20,325 nt of DNA from CAYWMP01 sp964459445 (GTDB taxonomy: Bacteria; Desulfobacterota; DSM-4660; Desulfatiglandales; HGW-15), in NCBI GenBank assembly GCA_964459445.1, contig CAYWMP010000107.1:1-20325 (forward strand), read 5' to 3'. A program made the translations under genes and the position numbers. Under the pieces are notes generated by a model. It was not told where the DNA came from, did no database searches, and saw only the letters and a program-made list of their open reading frames with translations. Shown here one piece after another: positions 7,415-14,043 of the stretch; the stretch's first letter is position 1, and every line of letters starts with the position of its first letter.

Positions 7415-8296
7415 CTAAAGCGCCATCTTTACTGGATCATTATCTTCAATTCCCGATGCCTTTCGCACCTCTTCCTCGATACGATGATAGAGTCCCAGGA
7501 ATTTGTACTTCCAGCTCGGCATCAACTCAATCATCATGTCGCCCCTTGAGTAAGCCTCCGCTATGCGGCGATCGAAGGGAATCTCCATGAGAATGGGGAT
7601 GCCTTCCTCGGCTGCAAGTTTTTTGACCTCATCATTCCCCAGATCCGAGCGATTTATGATTATCCCAAAGGGAATCCCGAGTATTCTGACGGCGCCAATG
7701 GCCAACTTCAAATCATTCAACCCAAAGGGGGTAGGTTCCGTGACCAGAAGAACATAGTCAGTGTTTTTTATGGTCGTAATAACCGGACAGGATGTGCCCG
7801 GAGGCGCATCGATGATTTTTAGCGCTTCCGGACGGCTGAAAGACTTCACCGTTCGAATAAGAGGTGGAGACATGGCCTCCCCCACCCGCAGCTTTCCATG
7901 AACCAACTCTATGCCGTTTCTCTTCCCGCGCTCAACGATCCCCAATTCACGTTCTTCTTCAGTGATGGCTTTCTCGGGACACACCGCCTCGCACCCACCG
8001 CAACTATGGCAGAGATCAGGAAAAGTCAGGACCGTATCACCCACCGGCAAAATGGCTTTGAACTGACATATGTCGGAGCACTTTCCACAAAGGGTGCACT
8101 TTTCCATGTCCACTTGGGGGACCGGTGTGGTTACGGTTTTGGCCAATCCAAAGCGAGGTTTTAGGAAGAGATGCGCGTTGGGTTCCTCAACGTCACAGTC
8201 CAAAAGCTGAACGTCTGCACCCAATGATAGGGCCAGGTTTGTGGCTACCGTTGTCTTGCCTGTGCCTCCTTTTCCGCTGGCTATGCTTATTATCAT
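7415..8296 (-). CDS. MinD/ParA-superfamily ATPase with inserted 2x[4Fe-4S] ferredoxin domain (paralogue)
   Basis: The 293-aa protein starts at ATG 8296 (MIISIASGKGGTGKTT), with AGGA 8 nt upstream; the TTG at 8311 overlaps that site. The Walker A motif is at residues 8-15. The ferredoxin insert has C67-x2-C70-x2-C73-x3-C77 and C96-x2-C99-x2-C102-x3-C106. The switch motif is IDAPPGTSCPV. It is the sister of the 6399-7295 gene, with clear similarity across the whole length, and the two proteins probably form a heterodimer as in known ORP clusters (inference). A 305-bp gap with two strong hairpins separates it from the upstream scaffold gene, so it may have its own promoter or processed transcript. 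Confidence 0.9.
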   Translation of the reverse strand: MIISIASGKGGTGKTTVATNLALSLGADVQLLDCDVEEPNAHLFLKPRFGLAKTVTTPVPQVDMEKCTLCGKCSDICQFKAILPVGDTVLTFPDLCHSCGGCEAVCPEKAITEEERELGIVERGKRNGIELVHGKLRVGEAMSPPLIRTVKSFSRPEALKIIDAPPGTSCPVITTIKNTDYVLLVTEPTPFGLNDLKLAIGAVRILGIPFGIIINRSDLGNDEVKKLAAEEGIPILMEIPFDRRIAEAYSRGDMMIELMPSWKYKFLGLYHRIEEEVRKASGIEDNDPVKMAL

Positions 8297-8355
8297 TTGA
8301 AAAATCCTCAAGGAATCTTAATGTCTCTCGCAGAGCTCTCAGAGTTCACTGAGCT

Positions 8356-8390
8356 TTGACATGAATCGCTGAGAGGGCGATTCATGTCAA
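8356..8390. repeat. Perfect hairpin, 14-bp stem, loop TGAGAGG
   Basis: TTGACATGAATCGC (8356-8369) pairs perfectly with GCGATTCATGTCAA (8377-8390). No T-run follows on either strand, so it is not a typical terminator. It shares stem length, loop size, the TTGAC/GTCAA ends and a TGAGANG loop with the hairpin at 8483-8517. Confidence 0.85.
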
Positions 8391-8482
8391 CCACGTCTGC
8401 GCTTTGCATTATTACTTGACACCGTTCTATACGGATAACGACTTAATGGCTCCACAATCAACTGCCCGGAAAGGCATGATGG

Positions 8483-8517
8483 TTGACCTGATTTTTTGAG
8501 ATGAAAAATCAGGTCAA
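8483..8517. repeat. Perfect hairpin, 14-bp stem, loop TGAGATG
   Basis: TTGACCTGATTTTT (8483-8496) pairs perfectly with AAAAATCAGGTCAA (8504-8517). It has the same geometry as the 8356-8390 hairpin but differs at five stem positions, each compensated on the opposite arm. Its function is unknown; possibilities are an RNA processing site, a protein-binding site or a small mobile palindrome. Confidence 0.85.
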
Positions 8518-8601
8518 AAACATTATCTCTGCGTCCTCAGCGCGCTCTAGCGACCCTGAGCACAGTCGAAGAGGAGCGGGTGTGAGATATGAGTAGACGA
8601 C

Positions 8602-9078
8602 TCAACCATTTACGTGGTCATTTTTAGTTTTGTTAATCATATAATTATTCAGCGCCTCTTGAAGTGTTTCAGCGGCCAGGAAGGCGCAGTGTTGATCATT
8701 TTCCGGAAGGCTCCCCAGTTCCTCTATGATCGCGTCACCGGTGATCTCAAGGAGTTGATCCGGGATTTTTCCAAGGGCCAGCTCGGCTGCCATAGATGCG
8801 CACGCATGACTCGATCTGCAACCGTCTGTTGTGAACAGCGCCTCCTTGACCCGTTCCTCTTCAAATCTGAGGAAGATTTCAATCGTATCTCCGCATTTGC
8901 CTTTCAGGCGCGCATGGCCATCCGGTTTCTCCATCTCGCCGATGTGAGGAGGATTAAACCAGTATCTAATGGCTGTGCTTTTACGTTTTTTATCAAGATT
9001 CTCGAATATCTGTGCCTGTAGCCTTGGAGCAGAATCATACAATTTCTCAGGCATGAGGAATTTCACTCCATACTTCAT
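8602..9078 (-). CDS. IscU/NifU-N-like Fe-S cluster scaffold protein
   Basis: Conserved scaffold cysteines are visible: CGD (C78), GCRSS (C103), and HC (H146-C147), numbered from the longest possible start at 9126. They match the IscU ligand set (Cys, Cys, His-Cys). The core covers roughly residues 70-165. Starts are possible at 9126 (overlapping the upstream gene by 28 nt), 9078 (MKYGVKFL) and 9054 (MPEKLYDS); I favour 9078, but no ribosome-binding site decides it. It would supply or hold a cluster for the neighbouring Mrp/MinD ATPases and ORP proteins (inference from context). No cysteine desulfurase gene is adjacent, so it is probably a dedicated scaffold rather than part of general Isc machinery. 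Confidence 0.8.
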   Translation of the reverse strand: MKYGVKFLMPEKLYDSAPRLQAQIFENLDKKRKSTAIRYWFNPPHIGEMEKPDGHARLKGKCGDTIEIFLRFEEERVKEALFTTDGCRSSHACASMAAELALGKIPDQLLEITGDAIIEELGSLPENDQHCAFLAAETLQEALNNYMINKTKNDHVNG

Positions 9079-9098
9079 CTTAGTTGATGACAGATCCC

Positions 9099-9299
9099 CT
9101 ATTCCCTGATCATGACTTGGCCGCATTTAGGACATTTGGCCTCATAGCAAGGCACGCCCTGTTTGTGAGGGATGGTTTGTCCGCAGTCCGGACAAAGGCA
9201 GTTTCCTCCAGGTCCACGGCCTTGACCTCTGCCCATGCCTCTTCCTTGCCCAGTCTGACCTCGCCCCTGCCCCTTATTTCCTGATCCTCTTGGTGCCAT
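9099..9299 (-). CDS. Small Gly/Arg-rich zinc-ribbon protein
   Basis: The 66-aa protein has a low-complexity N-terminal half with repeated G-(Q/M)-GRG motifs (residues 5-32). A zinc-ribbon-like half follows: C-x-C-x2-C at 34-39 (NCLCPDCG) and C56-x2-C59 (KCPKCG). GGAGG stands 8 nt before the ATG. It sits between the CGGC and scaffold genes on the same strand. Similar small RGG-plus-ribbon proteins recur in ORP/Mrp neighbourhoods as far as I recall. The role is unknown; a metal carrier or nucleic-acid contact are both possible. Confidence 0.75.
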   Translation of the reverse strand: MAPRGSGNKGQGRGQTGQGRGMGRGQGRGPGGNCLCPDCGQTIPHKQGVPCYEAKCPKCGQVMIRE

Positions 9300-9364
9300 A
9301 ATCTAATCCTCCGATAACGCGCCCACCCCTTTTAGGGGGGATGCCGATTTGAGGCGAAGCTTTG

Positions 9365-9709
9365 CTAATGGTAGTCATGGGTCCCTGCAATAACCCTGAT
9401 CCCCGTCTTCTCCTCCAATACCTTCGCCATGTCTTCGGCGCTCGTATAGGGACATCCGGGCTTGGCATTCGCAAGACAAGTGCTGAGATGAATCACATCC
9501 GGTTTCATTTCTGACAATTTCATACTCATGCCCATATTGGCAGCCAAGGGTCGACCCGGACATTCACATTTTAAAAAACTGATGACTTGAGAGGGATTCT
9601 CAAAGCTTCCCTCTCCAAGGGCCGCAGCCTTGAGACATCTCCACTCACCGGGGCAACCGTAACCATTGTCCATATAGGCCCCACATCCAACAATCGCAAC
9701 TTTTTCCAT
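9365..9709 (-). CDS. CGGC-domain protein
   Basis: The 114-aa protein is taken from ATG 9709 (MEKVAIVGCGAYMD), preceded by AAAGGGAT. It is cysteine-rich: C9, C19, C25 (GYGCPGEWRC), C48 and C50 (KCECPG), C78 (HLSTC) and C86. The order and the HLSTC...PGCP segment match the CGGC family, a putative metal-binding domain of anaerobes. The signature CGGC itself is represented by CEC-P-G here. It lies 65 nt upstream of the zinc-ribbon gene. Function is unknown in the family; the context suggests metal or sulfur handling for the ORP cluster. Confidence 0.8.
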   Translation of the reverse strand: MEKVAIVGCGAYMDNGYGCPGEWRCLKAAALGEGSFENPSQVISFLKCECPGRPLAANMGMSMKLSEMKPDVIHLSTCLANAKPGCPYTSAEDMAKVLEEKTGIRVIAGTHDYH

Positions 9710-9730
9710 TCTTATCCCTTTCAATTTTGT

Positions 9731-9935
9731 CATTGCAAGCGACCAAAGGAAGCGCGGCAATCTTTCTATTAAAGTGATTATCAGATTGCTTCGGTCGTTT
9801 CGCTCCCCCGCAATGGCTTGCCCTGTTAAATCGGCTCCGCCGTCTCGCCCGACGAGAATTTAACAGGGCGAGAATGGGCGCAACGAAACCCTTCGACTTT
9901 GCTCAGGGCCGTGAGCTTGCCGAACGGCAGATGAG
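9731..9935. repeat. Mosaic of dispersed palindromic repeats
   Basis: Three elements lie side by side in the gap between Mrp-ORP and CGGC genes. (1) Two inverted copies, 9731-9763 and 9783-9815, of a repeat running from CATTGC to CAATCT with internal GAAGCG-like segments; this type is scattered in many bacterial genomes. (2) A perfect 12-bp inverted repeat, GCCCTGTTAAAT (9820-9831) with ATTTAACAGGGC (9858-9869), enclosing a smaller TCTCG/CGAGA stem. (3) At 9888-9934 a unit with CCCTTCGAC...CTCAGGG and GAGCTTGCCGAACGG, also a widespread intergenic repeat type. No gene is seen here. Confidence 0.7.
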
Positions 9936-9952
9936 CGTTTTTCCTCAGCCTA

Positions 9953-11191
9953 CTAATGGTCGCAAACATTGTCTCCCGTGACCAATGAATCTGAGAGATA
10001 TTGCTTAATGAGTATCTCCGGCGAATCTACCGGTGCACCGGTGATGACTTTGATTCCGTTCTGATCAAAAAGGTCTTGTGCCCTTGCGCCCATCCCTCCG
10101 GCAATGATCACATTGGCGCCCTGCTCGTGAAGCCACTTGGGCAAAACACCCGGTTCATGGGGCGGAGGGGTAAGCATAGATGTATCTTTCACTTTTCCGT
10201 CCTCTGTCTCTACTAATGCGAATTGGTCACAATGCCCAAAATGCGAGCAAAGCTTTCCGCCGGACACCGGCACCGCAAAAATAAGCTTTTCCATAAGGTC
10301 CTCCTCTATTGTCTTTATGTCACTTACCGAATCACGTGATCCCCCTGATATCTGATTCTCAATTTGATCCACTAAACTGCTAAAGGCCTTTGTGAAAGGA
10401 CGTTGGTCATTCAAAAGGCCGACCATATTGCCGGCATCCCCCAATCGGACAACTTCAGGATCAATCGGCAGACTTCCAAGTAGTCTCAGTCCTTCATTCT
10501 TTGCCACGGATTGCCCACCGTGTGATTTGAAGAGTTCGATTTGCTGTCCGCAGTGGGGACACTGGAGACCGCTCATATTTTCGACGATTCCAAGAATGTT
10601 CATATTGACCTGTCGACAAAAATTGATGGATTTTCTCACATCGGCCAACGAAATTTCCTGGGGCGTTGTGACGACGACGGCCTTGGCATCGGGAATGGTC
10701 TGCGCCACCGTTAAAGGCTCATCACCCGTGCCCGGGGGTGAATCAATAATGAGATAGTCGAGATCCGACCATTCGATATCCGCTATAAATTGTCTGATAA
10801 CGCCGATTTTCAGAGGGCCTCTCCAAATGGTCGCCAAGTCCTTGTTATCGTGCATGAGGCACTCAATGGACATGACTTCCAAGTTGGAAAGTAGAGCCAT
10901 TGGATAGGCCTTGCCTTGTCTTGTGGCGGGCTGGATGTTGCCTCTAATGCCCAAAAGTCTTGGGATGCTTGGTCCATGCAGGTCCACATCCATAAGGCCT
11001 ACCTTATAGCCTCTGTCGGCCAAAGAGGCTGCAAGATATGCGGCAACACTGCTCTTGCCGACGCCTCCTTTCCCGCTCATAACCAATATTTTGTGTTTGA
11101 TGTGACTTAGGGTTTGATTAATTTCAATATCCTGCTTTTGATGCTGTTCATCAAGATTGCCGGACGCACAGCTATGGTTTCCTTTTTGCAT
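9953..11191 (-). CDS. mrpORP: Mrp/NBP35 ATPase fused to C-terminal ORP (NifX-like) domain
   Basis: The 412-aa protein starts at an ATG preceded by AAGGAGGAG. Residues 30-275 form an Mrp/NBP35 P-loop ATPase: Walker A GKGGVGKS at 40-47, IIDSPPGTGDEP at 148-159, and the cluster-bridging pair C211-x2-C214 (CPHCG). Residues 300-412 are a dinitrogenase Fe-Mo-cofactor (NifX/ORP) domain with C315-SHFGH-C321 and IIAGGMGARAQDLF. This fusion corresponds to MrpORP, described from Desulfovibrio alaskensis, in which the ORP domain can hold a Mo-Cu sulfide cluster and the ATPase an Fe-S cluster. Here it sits with two free-standing ORP-like genes upstream on the same strand. It probably inserts or transfers a metal-sulfur cluster; the cluster type cannot be told from sequence. 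Confidence 0.9.
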   Translation of the reverse strand: MQKGNHSCASGNLDEQHQKQDIEINQTLSHIKHKILVMSGKGGVGKSSVAAYLAASLADRGYKVGLMDVDLHGPSIPRLLGIRGNIQPATRQGKAYPMALLSNLEVMSIECLMHDNKDLATIWRGPLKIGVIRQFIADIEWSDLDYLIIDSPPGTGDEPLTVAQTIPDAKAVVVTTPQEISLADVRKSINFCRQVNMNILGIVENMSGLQCPHCGQQIELFKSHGGQSVAKNEGLRLLGSLPIDPEVVRLGDAGNMVGLLNDQRPFTKAFSSLVDQIENQISGGSRDSVSDIKTIEEDLMEKLIFAVPVSGGKLCSHFGHCDQFALVETEDGKVKDTSMLTPPPHEPGVLPKWLHEQGANVIIAGGMGARAQDLFDQNGIKVITGAPVDSPEILIKQYLSDSLVTGDNVCDH

Positions 11192-11252
11192 TTCTTCTTA
11201 ACTCCTCCTTATACGAATTCTTCTCTGGTTCGTTCCGTCGTCCCTCAACGCT

Positions 11253-11705
11253 TCATTCGGACTGCACCGAATCCCAGATACCGCTAATAGGTTCTTTACG
11301 CTTCGCCTTTCTTCTCTGCCTTTTCCCCCTTCCCTTCGACGATTCCTTTGGCCTTCGACTTGATCTCTGCCTCTTGAAGCCCGGCATCAAAAATTCCCTG
11401 CTATCCAGATCCCCGCCGAAGTACGCGGCCAGCACATCTTCAAGGTTGCCTGATATCCCGGCAATAATGCGAATGCCCGAAGCCATGAGTCGCCTCAAGA
11501 GGGGTCGGGATAGCGCGCCGCAAATCAGTGTGTCTACCCCGAGACCCTGGATGCGGCAGCATCTGCGGCTCATGTCCTGGACATCCAAAAGGGTCTCAAA
11601 ACGGGAGGATTCTTTTTCCTCTTCTACCTCTACGACCAATAGACGTGAGGCGGAATCAAGAACGGGCGATACTCTATCTTCCCATATGGGTACGGCTATT
11701 CTCAT
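11253..11705 (-). CDS. ORP/NifX-like protein with long basic C-terminal tail
   Basis: 150 aa from ATG 11705 (MRIAVPIWEDRVSPVLD). Starts further upstream would overlap the preceding gene; this one leaves a 22-nt gap and has GGAT about 8 nt upstream. Residues 1-105 form a dinitrogenase Fe-Mo-cofactor-type domain (DTLICGALSRPLLRRLMASGIRIIAGISG). Two adjacent cysteines stand at RRCCRIQG. Residues about 110-145 are very rich in Arg, Lys and Ser, unlike the compact ORP proteins, so the protein could touch nucleic acid or an acidic partner. It lies between the ORP and Mrp-ORP genes and is presumably co-transcribed with both. Confidence 0.82.
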   Translation of the reverse strand: MRIAVPIWEDRVSPVLDSASRLLVVEVEEEKESSRFETLLDVQDMSRRCCRIQGLGVDTLICGALSRPLLRRLMASGIRIIAGISGNLEDVLAAYFGGDLDSREFLMPGFKRQRSSRRPKESSKGRGKRQRRKAKRKEPISGIWDSVQSE

Positions 11706-11727
11706 TGAGGATGATCCAACCCCTCCG

Positions 11728-12090
11728 TTATGACCAATGGCCTTCAACGTTCGCTGCATCGGCGGGCTTATGCTTGCCCTCCAAATAGGCTTGCAGTGCC
11801 TCTTCAACGGTGCCTGTCACTCCAACGACAACGCCCACCCCCGCCGCTTTAAGAACCTTAAACGCTTTGGGTCCGCAGTTCCCTGTTAAGACCACTTCGG
11901 GTTGATGGTTGACGATATTCTGCGCCGCCTGTATTCCTGCGCCCTGAGGCAAGTTGAGGGACTGTTTGTTCTCAACAACCTCGAAATCCATTGTTTCTGT
12001 TTCAACAAGAAGAAACTTAGCGGCCCTTCCAAACCTGGGATCTATGTTCGATTCTAAGTTTTCCCCTTGAGAGGAGATGGCAATTCGCAT
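11728..12090 (-). CDS. Orange protein (ORP)/NifX-family metal-sulfur cluster-binding protein
   Basis: The 120-aa protein is the usual size of ORP. AAAGGAT lies about 8 nt before the ATG. It shows the family features SNIDPRFGRAAKFLLVE (15-31), VVLTGNCGPKAFKVLKAAGVGVVVG (66-90) and EEALQAYLEG. In Desulfovibrio gigas, ORP binds a Mo-Cu sulfide cluster non-covalently, so few conserved cysteines are expected; C72 is the only one here. It is the first gene of the ORP-type operon and lies about 75 nt downstream of the start site predicted from a -24/-12 promoter. It could equally be a general NifX/NafY-like carrier; the neighbourhood favours ORP. Confidence 0.85.
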   Translation of the reverse strand: MRIAISSQGENLESNIDPRFGRAAKFLLVETETMDFEVVENKQSLNLPQGAGIQAAQNIVNHQPEVVLTGNCGPKAFKVLKAAGVGVVVGVTGTVEEALQAYLEGKHKPADAANVEGHWS

Positions 12091-12174
12091 TGCTTTAATC
12101 CTTTCGTTGTGAAACTTTTGTAAAAAGCCCTATTTCGGCCAACCTCAGTCTCAACGCCACCGACCTCACATAAT

Positions 12175-12191
12175 AGCATCGCTCATGCCAA
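12175..12191 (-). promoter_or_regulatory. Candidate sigma-54 (-24/-12) promoter of the ORP operon
   Basis: The minus strand reads TTGGCATGAGCGATGCT. GG and GC are separated by exactly 10 nt, and the site matches TGGCACG-N4-TTGCW with two substitutions. A start near 12164 would leave a leader of about 75 nt before the ORP ATG at 12090. Confidence 0.7.
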
Positions 12192-12319
12192 ACGCGGACG
12201 GGGCGTCCATGTTTCAAGTAACCCATGGAAATCATATAAAAATAACCGGCCTCTCTCTGCTCATTGCTGCGATCGTATGGTTCAATTTATTTTCTATTCT
12301 GCAATTCGGCCATCCGGCG

Positions 12320-12339
12320 CTATTGCATATTCGCAATAG
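12320..12339. promoter_or_regulatory. Dyad CTATTGC-N6-GCAATAG, candidate activator site
   Basis: A perfect inverted repeat with 7-bp arms, CTATTGCATATTCGCAATAG, is centred about 140 bp upstream of the -24/-12 element at 12175-12191. This is a normal enhancer distance for sigma-54 activators. Its core ATTGC-N6-GCAAT matches the two dyads upstream of the AbfD-like gene. Confidence 0.6.
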
Positions 12340-12391
12340 TATTTGAGCGATAATGAACTCGTGAGTCCATTTCCAAACCCATGAGTTATAT

Positions 12392-13843
12392 TCATTTTAT
12401 GTTCAATGTACTCTTTACGAGTTCTTTTTCTCGCTCATAGTCTATGACCCTTTGGAGCATGATCTTTTGGGCCATAACTGGTCCTGCACCATGCCAGGTC
12501 CCCACACCATGTTGACCAGCCGTCCAATTCTGCAAGAGCTTGTGGACTTTCATGATGTTCTTGGTGGGCTCGTCGGAACCGAAACTATAGAACTCTTCCA
12601 CGTAGTCTTTGACCTCCGGATTATTCAATTCCTTCATAGAGGGCATCGTAACCACAAGGCCGCCGCCGATGTCCCCTGCCAGAGCCATTACCCGCCAGAA
12701 AGCATTACAAATATTGAGCTTCGAGACATTTCCCATGATCTCGTCCGGCAGAAAGACTCCGGAACCCTCCGGCTCTTCAGCACCTTTGGTAGCCGCCGCT
12801 GTGCCGCAGGCTCGACCCGTTTCTCGCAGTACGACCATCTCCATCAACTGGTCATTGATGTGTGCGGCCTTTTCCAATCCCTTGTATTCCTGGATCAATT
12901 TGGAGGCCCCGATAATCTGATTCATGAAGCCTACCTTGCAGGTCCCGCCGCAGGTCATCCTGTGGGTCTTGGCATAGCGGGTCACCATTTTAATGGAATA
13001 AGGGGCCTCGCCGCAGTGAAAGACCCTTTCCCAGGGGACAAAGACATTGTCAAAGATGATCATGGATGTTTCTCGCTGGCCGAAAACGGGATTGCCGAGT
13101 TCTTCGGTATCGTTACTCAGTTCCCTTTCCGCTGAGTACGGCGAAAACTGGGCCACATAGGTTAAACCTTTTGTATCGGTAGGGATGGCAAAGGCTACGG
13201 CATAGTCCTCCTCGCCTTCATAGTGAGCCGCCTGGGGAAGGACGACGAGTTCATGGCTCGCATAGGCACCGCTGATATTGATCTTTGCGCCACGAACCGT
13301 GATTCCATCATTATTCTTGTCCACGATCTTCAAGGAGAGGTAGGGATCAGGCCAGTCCAGCGTCTTCTGGTCCCTCCTGCCCCGTGGCTCAGTGAGTGCT
13401 CCGGCCACGGAGAGGTCTTCTTTTTGAACCATTTTCAGGTACTCCAGAAATCTGGGATAATACTCGGTTCCCAGATCGCGATCCATCTCCCAAGTGGTGC
13501 TGGCCAGCGCGTGAAAGGAATCGTATCCCACGCACCGGTATATGCACGTGCCAAGCATTTCGGCTGTGAAGGTTCCTGCCTCTGCCTTTTTGACCAGATC
13601 GTCTGTGCTGGCACTCACATGCGTGTAGCGATTGACGACATCATCGATGAGAGGCGAATAACAGGACATGATGTCTTTGTAAGCGGGATCAAGGGCCCAG
13701 GCATAACTTGCCTTATTGGCTTCCACGACGGTTCGTGTATTCTTGTTTTCGAGGACATTTTCCACCTTTTTCCCATTCATGAATATCCGGGGTTTGCGGC
13801 CTTTTAAACTCTCTTCAAATTGTTCCGGGGTCTTTAGTGCCAT
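12392..13843 (-). CDS. 4-hydroxybutyryl-CoA dehydratase (AbfD)-like [4Fe-4S] flavoprotein, 4-HPA hydroxylase superfamily
   Basis: The 483-aa protein has the usual length of AbfD. AGGAGG stands 8 nt before the ATG. The family fold is evident throughout (GAKINISGAYASHE, IIFDNVFVPWERVF, GDIGGGLVVTMPS). Candidate cluster ligands are C100 and C104 (CIYRC), H294 and C302, equivalent to C99, C103, H292 and C299 of the Clostridium aminobutyricum enzyme, so it belongs to the Fe-S dehydratase branch rather than the oxygen-using hydroxylases. E258 matches catalytic E257. C298 occupies the position I recall as catalytic Tyr296, and the H-to-C spacing is one residue longer, so substrate or chemistry may differ. 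It lies downstream of its own sigma-54-type promoter and an activator gene, next to an Hdr operon, suggesting anaerobic acyl-CoA metabolism. The exact substrate is not assignable. Confidence 0.85.
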   Translation of the reverse strand: MALKTPEQFEESLKGRKPRIFMNGKKVENVLENKNTRTVVEANKASYAWALDPAYKDIMSCYSPLIDDVVNRYTHVSASTDDLVKKAEAGTFTAEMLGTCIYRCVGYDSFHALASTTWEMDRDLGTEYYPRFLEYLKMVQKEDLSVAGALTEPRGRRDQKTLDWPDPYLSLKIVDKNNDGITVRGAKINISGAYASHELVVLPQAAHYEGEEDYAVAFAIPTDTKGLTYVAQFSPYSAERELSNDTEELGNPVFGQRETSMIIFDNVFVPWERVFHCGEAPYSIKMVTRYAKTHRMTCGGTCKVGFMNQIIGASKLIQEYKGLEKAAHINDQLMEMVVLRETGRACGTAAATKGAEEPEGSGVFLPDEIMGNVSKLNICNAFWRVMALAGDIGGGLVVTMPSMKELNNPEVKDYVEEFYSFGSDEPTKNIMKVHKLLQNWTAGQHGVGTWHGAGPVMAQKIMLQRVIDYEREKELVKSTLNIK

Positions 13844-13881
13844 TGAATTTTCCTCCTGGTAATTTTGGATTGACCGGGGAT

Positions 13882-13900
13882 ATTACAGTTTCCGTGCCAA
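13882..13900 (-). promoter_or_regulatory. Candidate sigma-54 (-24/-12) promoter of the AbfD-like gene
   Basis: The minus strand reads TTGGCACGGAAACTGTAAT. The -24 half is a perfect TGGCACG. The -12 half is CTGTA instead of TTGCA at the correct 10-nt spacing, so the usual GC is GT. A start near 13870 gives a leader of about 28 nt before the ATG at 13843. Confidence 0.65.
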
Positions 13901-13994
13901 GATGAAACTGATGCAGGCTTGACTTTAACATGCTGTTATTGCTTAGTTTTTAAGGATAGGTGTTTTTGGGATAAATAGGAAAGGTGTTCTAGGT

Positions 13995-14008
13995 TTGCAA
14001 ATTTGCAA
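13995..14008. promoter_or_regulatory. Dyad TTGCAAATTTGCAA, candidate activator site
   Basis: A perfect 14-bp palindrome of the form TTGC-N6-GCAA lies about 95 bp upstream of the -24 element and 36 bp beyond the stop of the activator gene. Confidence 0.6.
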
Positions 14009-14025
14009 TGGATGATTTTCGAGTT

Positions 14026-14041
14026 ATTGCATAATTGTAAT
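14026..14041. promoter_or_regulatory. Dyad ATTGCATAATTGTAAT, candidate activator site
   Basis: An inverted repeat ATTGC-N6-GTAAT with one mismatch. Its centre is 32 bp from the centre of the 13995-14008 dyad, about three helical turns, so both would face the same side of the DNA. It lies at 14026-14041, immediately before the activator stop at 14044. Confidence 0.55.
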
Positions 14042-14043
14042 GC

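Larger units (their letters stand above)
8297..8601. other. Intergenic region of about 305 bp with two perfect hairpins
   Basis: No coding sequence was seen. It holds two perfect 14-bp stem, 7-nt loop hairpins (listed separately), a copy of the TCTCTGCG-type repeat near 8523, and at 8553-8576 a stretch resembling a common dispersed repeat (CCTGAGCACAGTCGAAGAGG). A TTGACA at 8414 has no convincing -10. Confidence 0.5.
12091..12391. other. Intergenic region carrying sigma-54 control signals of the ORP operon
   Basis: This gap of about 300 bp between the AbfD-like gene end and the ORP gene start has no coding sequence. It holds the -24/-12 element (12175-12191) and a dyad (12320-12339). No strong terminator for the AbfD-like gene was seen. 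Confidence 0.5.

Noticed and set aside
8356..8390. Rho-independent terminator
   Set aside because: The stem is strong but no T-run follows on either strand.
9731..9935. CRISPR array
   Set aside because: The repeats are inverted, of different types, and not separated by regular spacers.
12300..12320. Second sigma-54 promoter (minus strand TGGCCGAATTGCA)
   Set aside because: TGGC and TTGC are separated by only 4 nt instead of 7, so the -24/-12 geometry is wrong.
12452..13135. Plus-strand open frame of 227 aa opposite the AbfD-like gene
   Set aside because: It is an antisense shadow of a strongly conserved enzyme, with no ribosome-binding site or recognisable domain.
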